Source of the DNA: Lentisphaeria bacterium
Lineage (GTDB): Bacteria; Verrucomicrobiota; Lentisphaeria; Victivallales; JAADHT01
NCBI GenBank assembly: GCA_015486135.1
Contig: WFSE01000103.1
Location: forward strand, 1 to 33,149
Direction of reading: 5' to 3'
Length of the DNA: 33,149 bases
Shown: in pieces, positions 33,073 through 33,149 of the stretch
How the letters are laid out: each line of letters starts with the position of its first letter
Numbering within the stretch: the stretch's first letter is position 1
The notes under the pieces: generated by a model
What the model was told of the DNA's origin: nothing
The model's input: only the letters and a program-made list of their open reading frames with translations
Database searches by the model: none
Made by a program: the position numbers and the translations under genes

Positions 33073-33149
33073 AGCCGCGGAGATGGCCGGCCTCGATCTC
33101 GCCCCGACCCAAATCCTGGAAGTGGCTTTCGTGGGCCCCAGGGTAATGC
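32996..33149 (+). CDS. ybeY: Endoribonuclease YbeY, N-terminal part only
   Basis: From the ATG at 32996 a frame runs 51 codons to the window edge (MRTSFSWRHASKPRPNIKKL, then LEAAEMAGL and LEVAFVGPRVM). The second part matches the start of YbeY, where a helix and a beta strand (xVxFVGxxxM) precede the metal-binding region, which lies outside the window. YbeY is a metal-dependent RNase that takes part in 16S rRNA maturation and ribosome quality control. The gene order PgpH-family protein then ybeY is widespread and supports the call. The start lies 77 bases inside the upstream gene; a later ATG at 33083 would drop the first helix. Call from context and a short match. Confidence 0.7.
   Translation, partial: MRTSFSWRHASKPRPNIKKLKKTALEAAEMAGLDLAPTQILEVAFVGPRVM

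Overview
This 33 kb window reads as ordinary chromosome from a bacterium of the Planctomycetes-Verrucomicrobia-Lentisphaerae (PVC) group, most likely Lentisphaerota or a close relative. That placement is inference. It rests on gene types (TSP3-repeat surface protein, helical-repeat secreted paralogs, PPDK, fucose isomerase, WbqC/DegT glycan genes) and on intergenic DNA packed with short dispersed repeats of a style common in PVC genomes. No plasmid, prophage, CRISPR array or transposase gene was found.

Layout. 1-571: an ORF6N-domain protein cut by the window edge. 572-6323: two long secreted paralogs (723/721 aa and 531 aa) separated and flanked by repeat-rich DNA. 6324-7440: a signal peptidase I and a small membrane-anchored NTF2-like protein in one operon. 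7826-10666: a 946-aa secreted protein with an Ig-like domain and thrombospondin type 3 repeats. 10877-15305 (plus strand): histidine phosphatase, valS and accD. 15694-18862 (minus): two small membrane proteins and L-fucose isomerase with its own promoter and terminator. 19325-19398: tRNA-Gly(UCC). 19605-22035: pilT and a nucleotide-sugar dehydrogenase. 22208-22927: pdxJ (minus). 23102-26426: a lipoprotein and pyruvate phosphate dikinase. 26688-28407 (minus): WbqC-like protein and DegT aminotransferase. 28573-33149 (plus): Wzz/BY-kinase, a 7TM-HD phosphohydrolase and the start of ybeY.

How it works together. The right third (sugar dehydrogenase, aminotransferase, WbqC, Wzz/tyrosine kinase) points to assembly of a surface polysaccharide that probably contains uronic or amino sugars. 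Signal peptidase, PilT, the TSP3 protein and the two helical-repeat proteins belong to the envelope or secreted fraction. valS, accD, pdxJ, ppdK, tRNA-Gly and ybeY are housekeeping.

The most unusual content is in the gaps. Three copies of a roughly 115-205 bp element with terminal inverted repeats and a central hairpin sit at gene 3' ends, and a fourth site looks like its two ends joined. A second module pairs a 13-bp hairpin with TTCGTG words, and its stem shows a compensatory base-pair change. Octamer arrays abut three stop codons, and 9-bp and 41-bp tandem repeats also occur. These are sequence observations; no function is shown. I did not find a convincing new multi-gene system.
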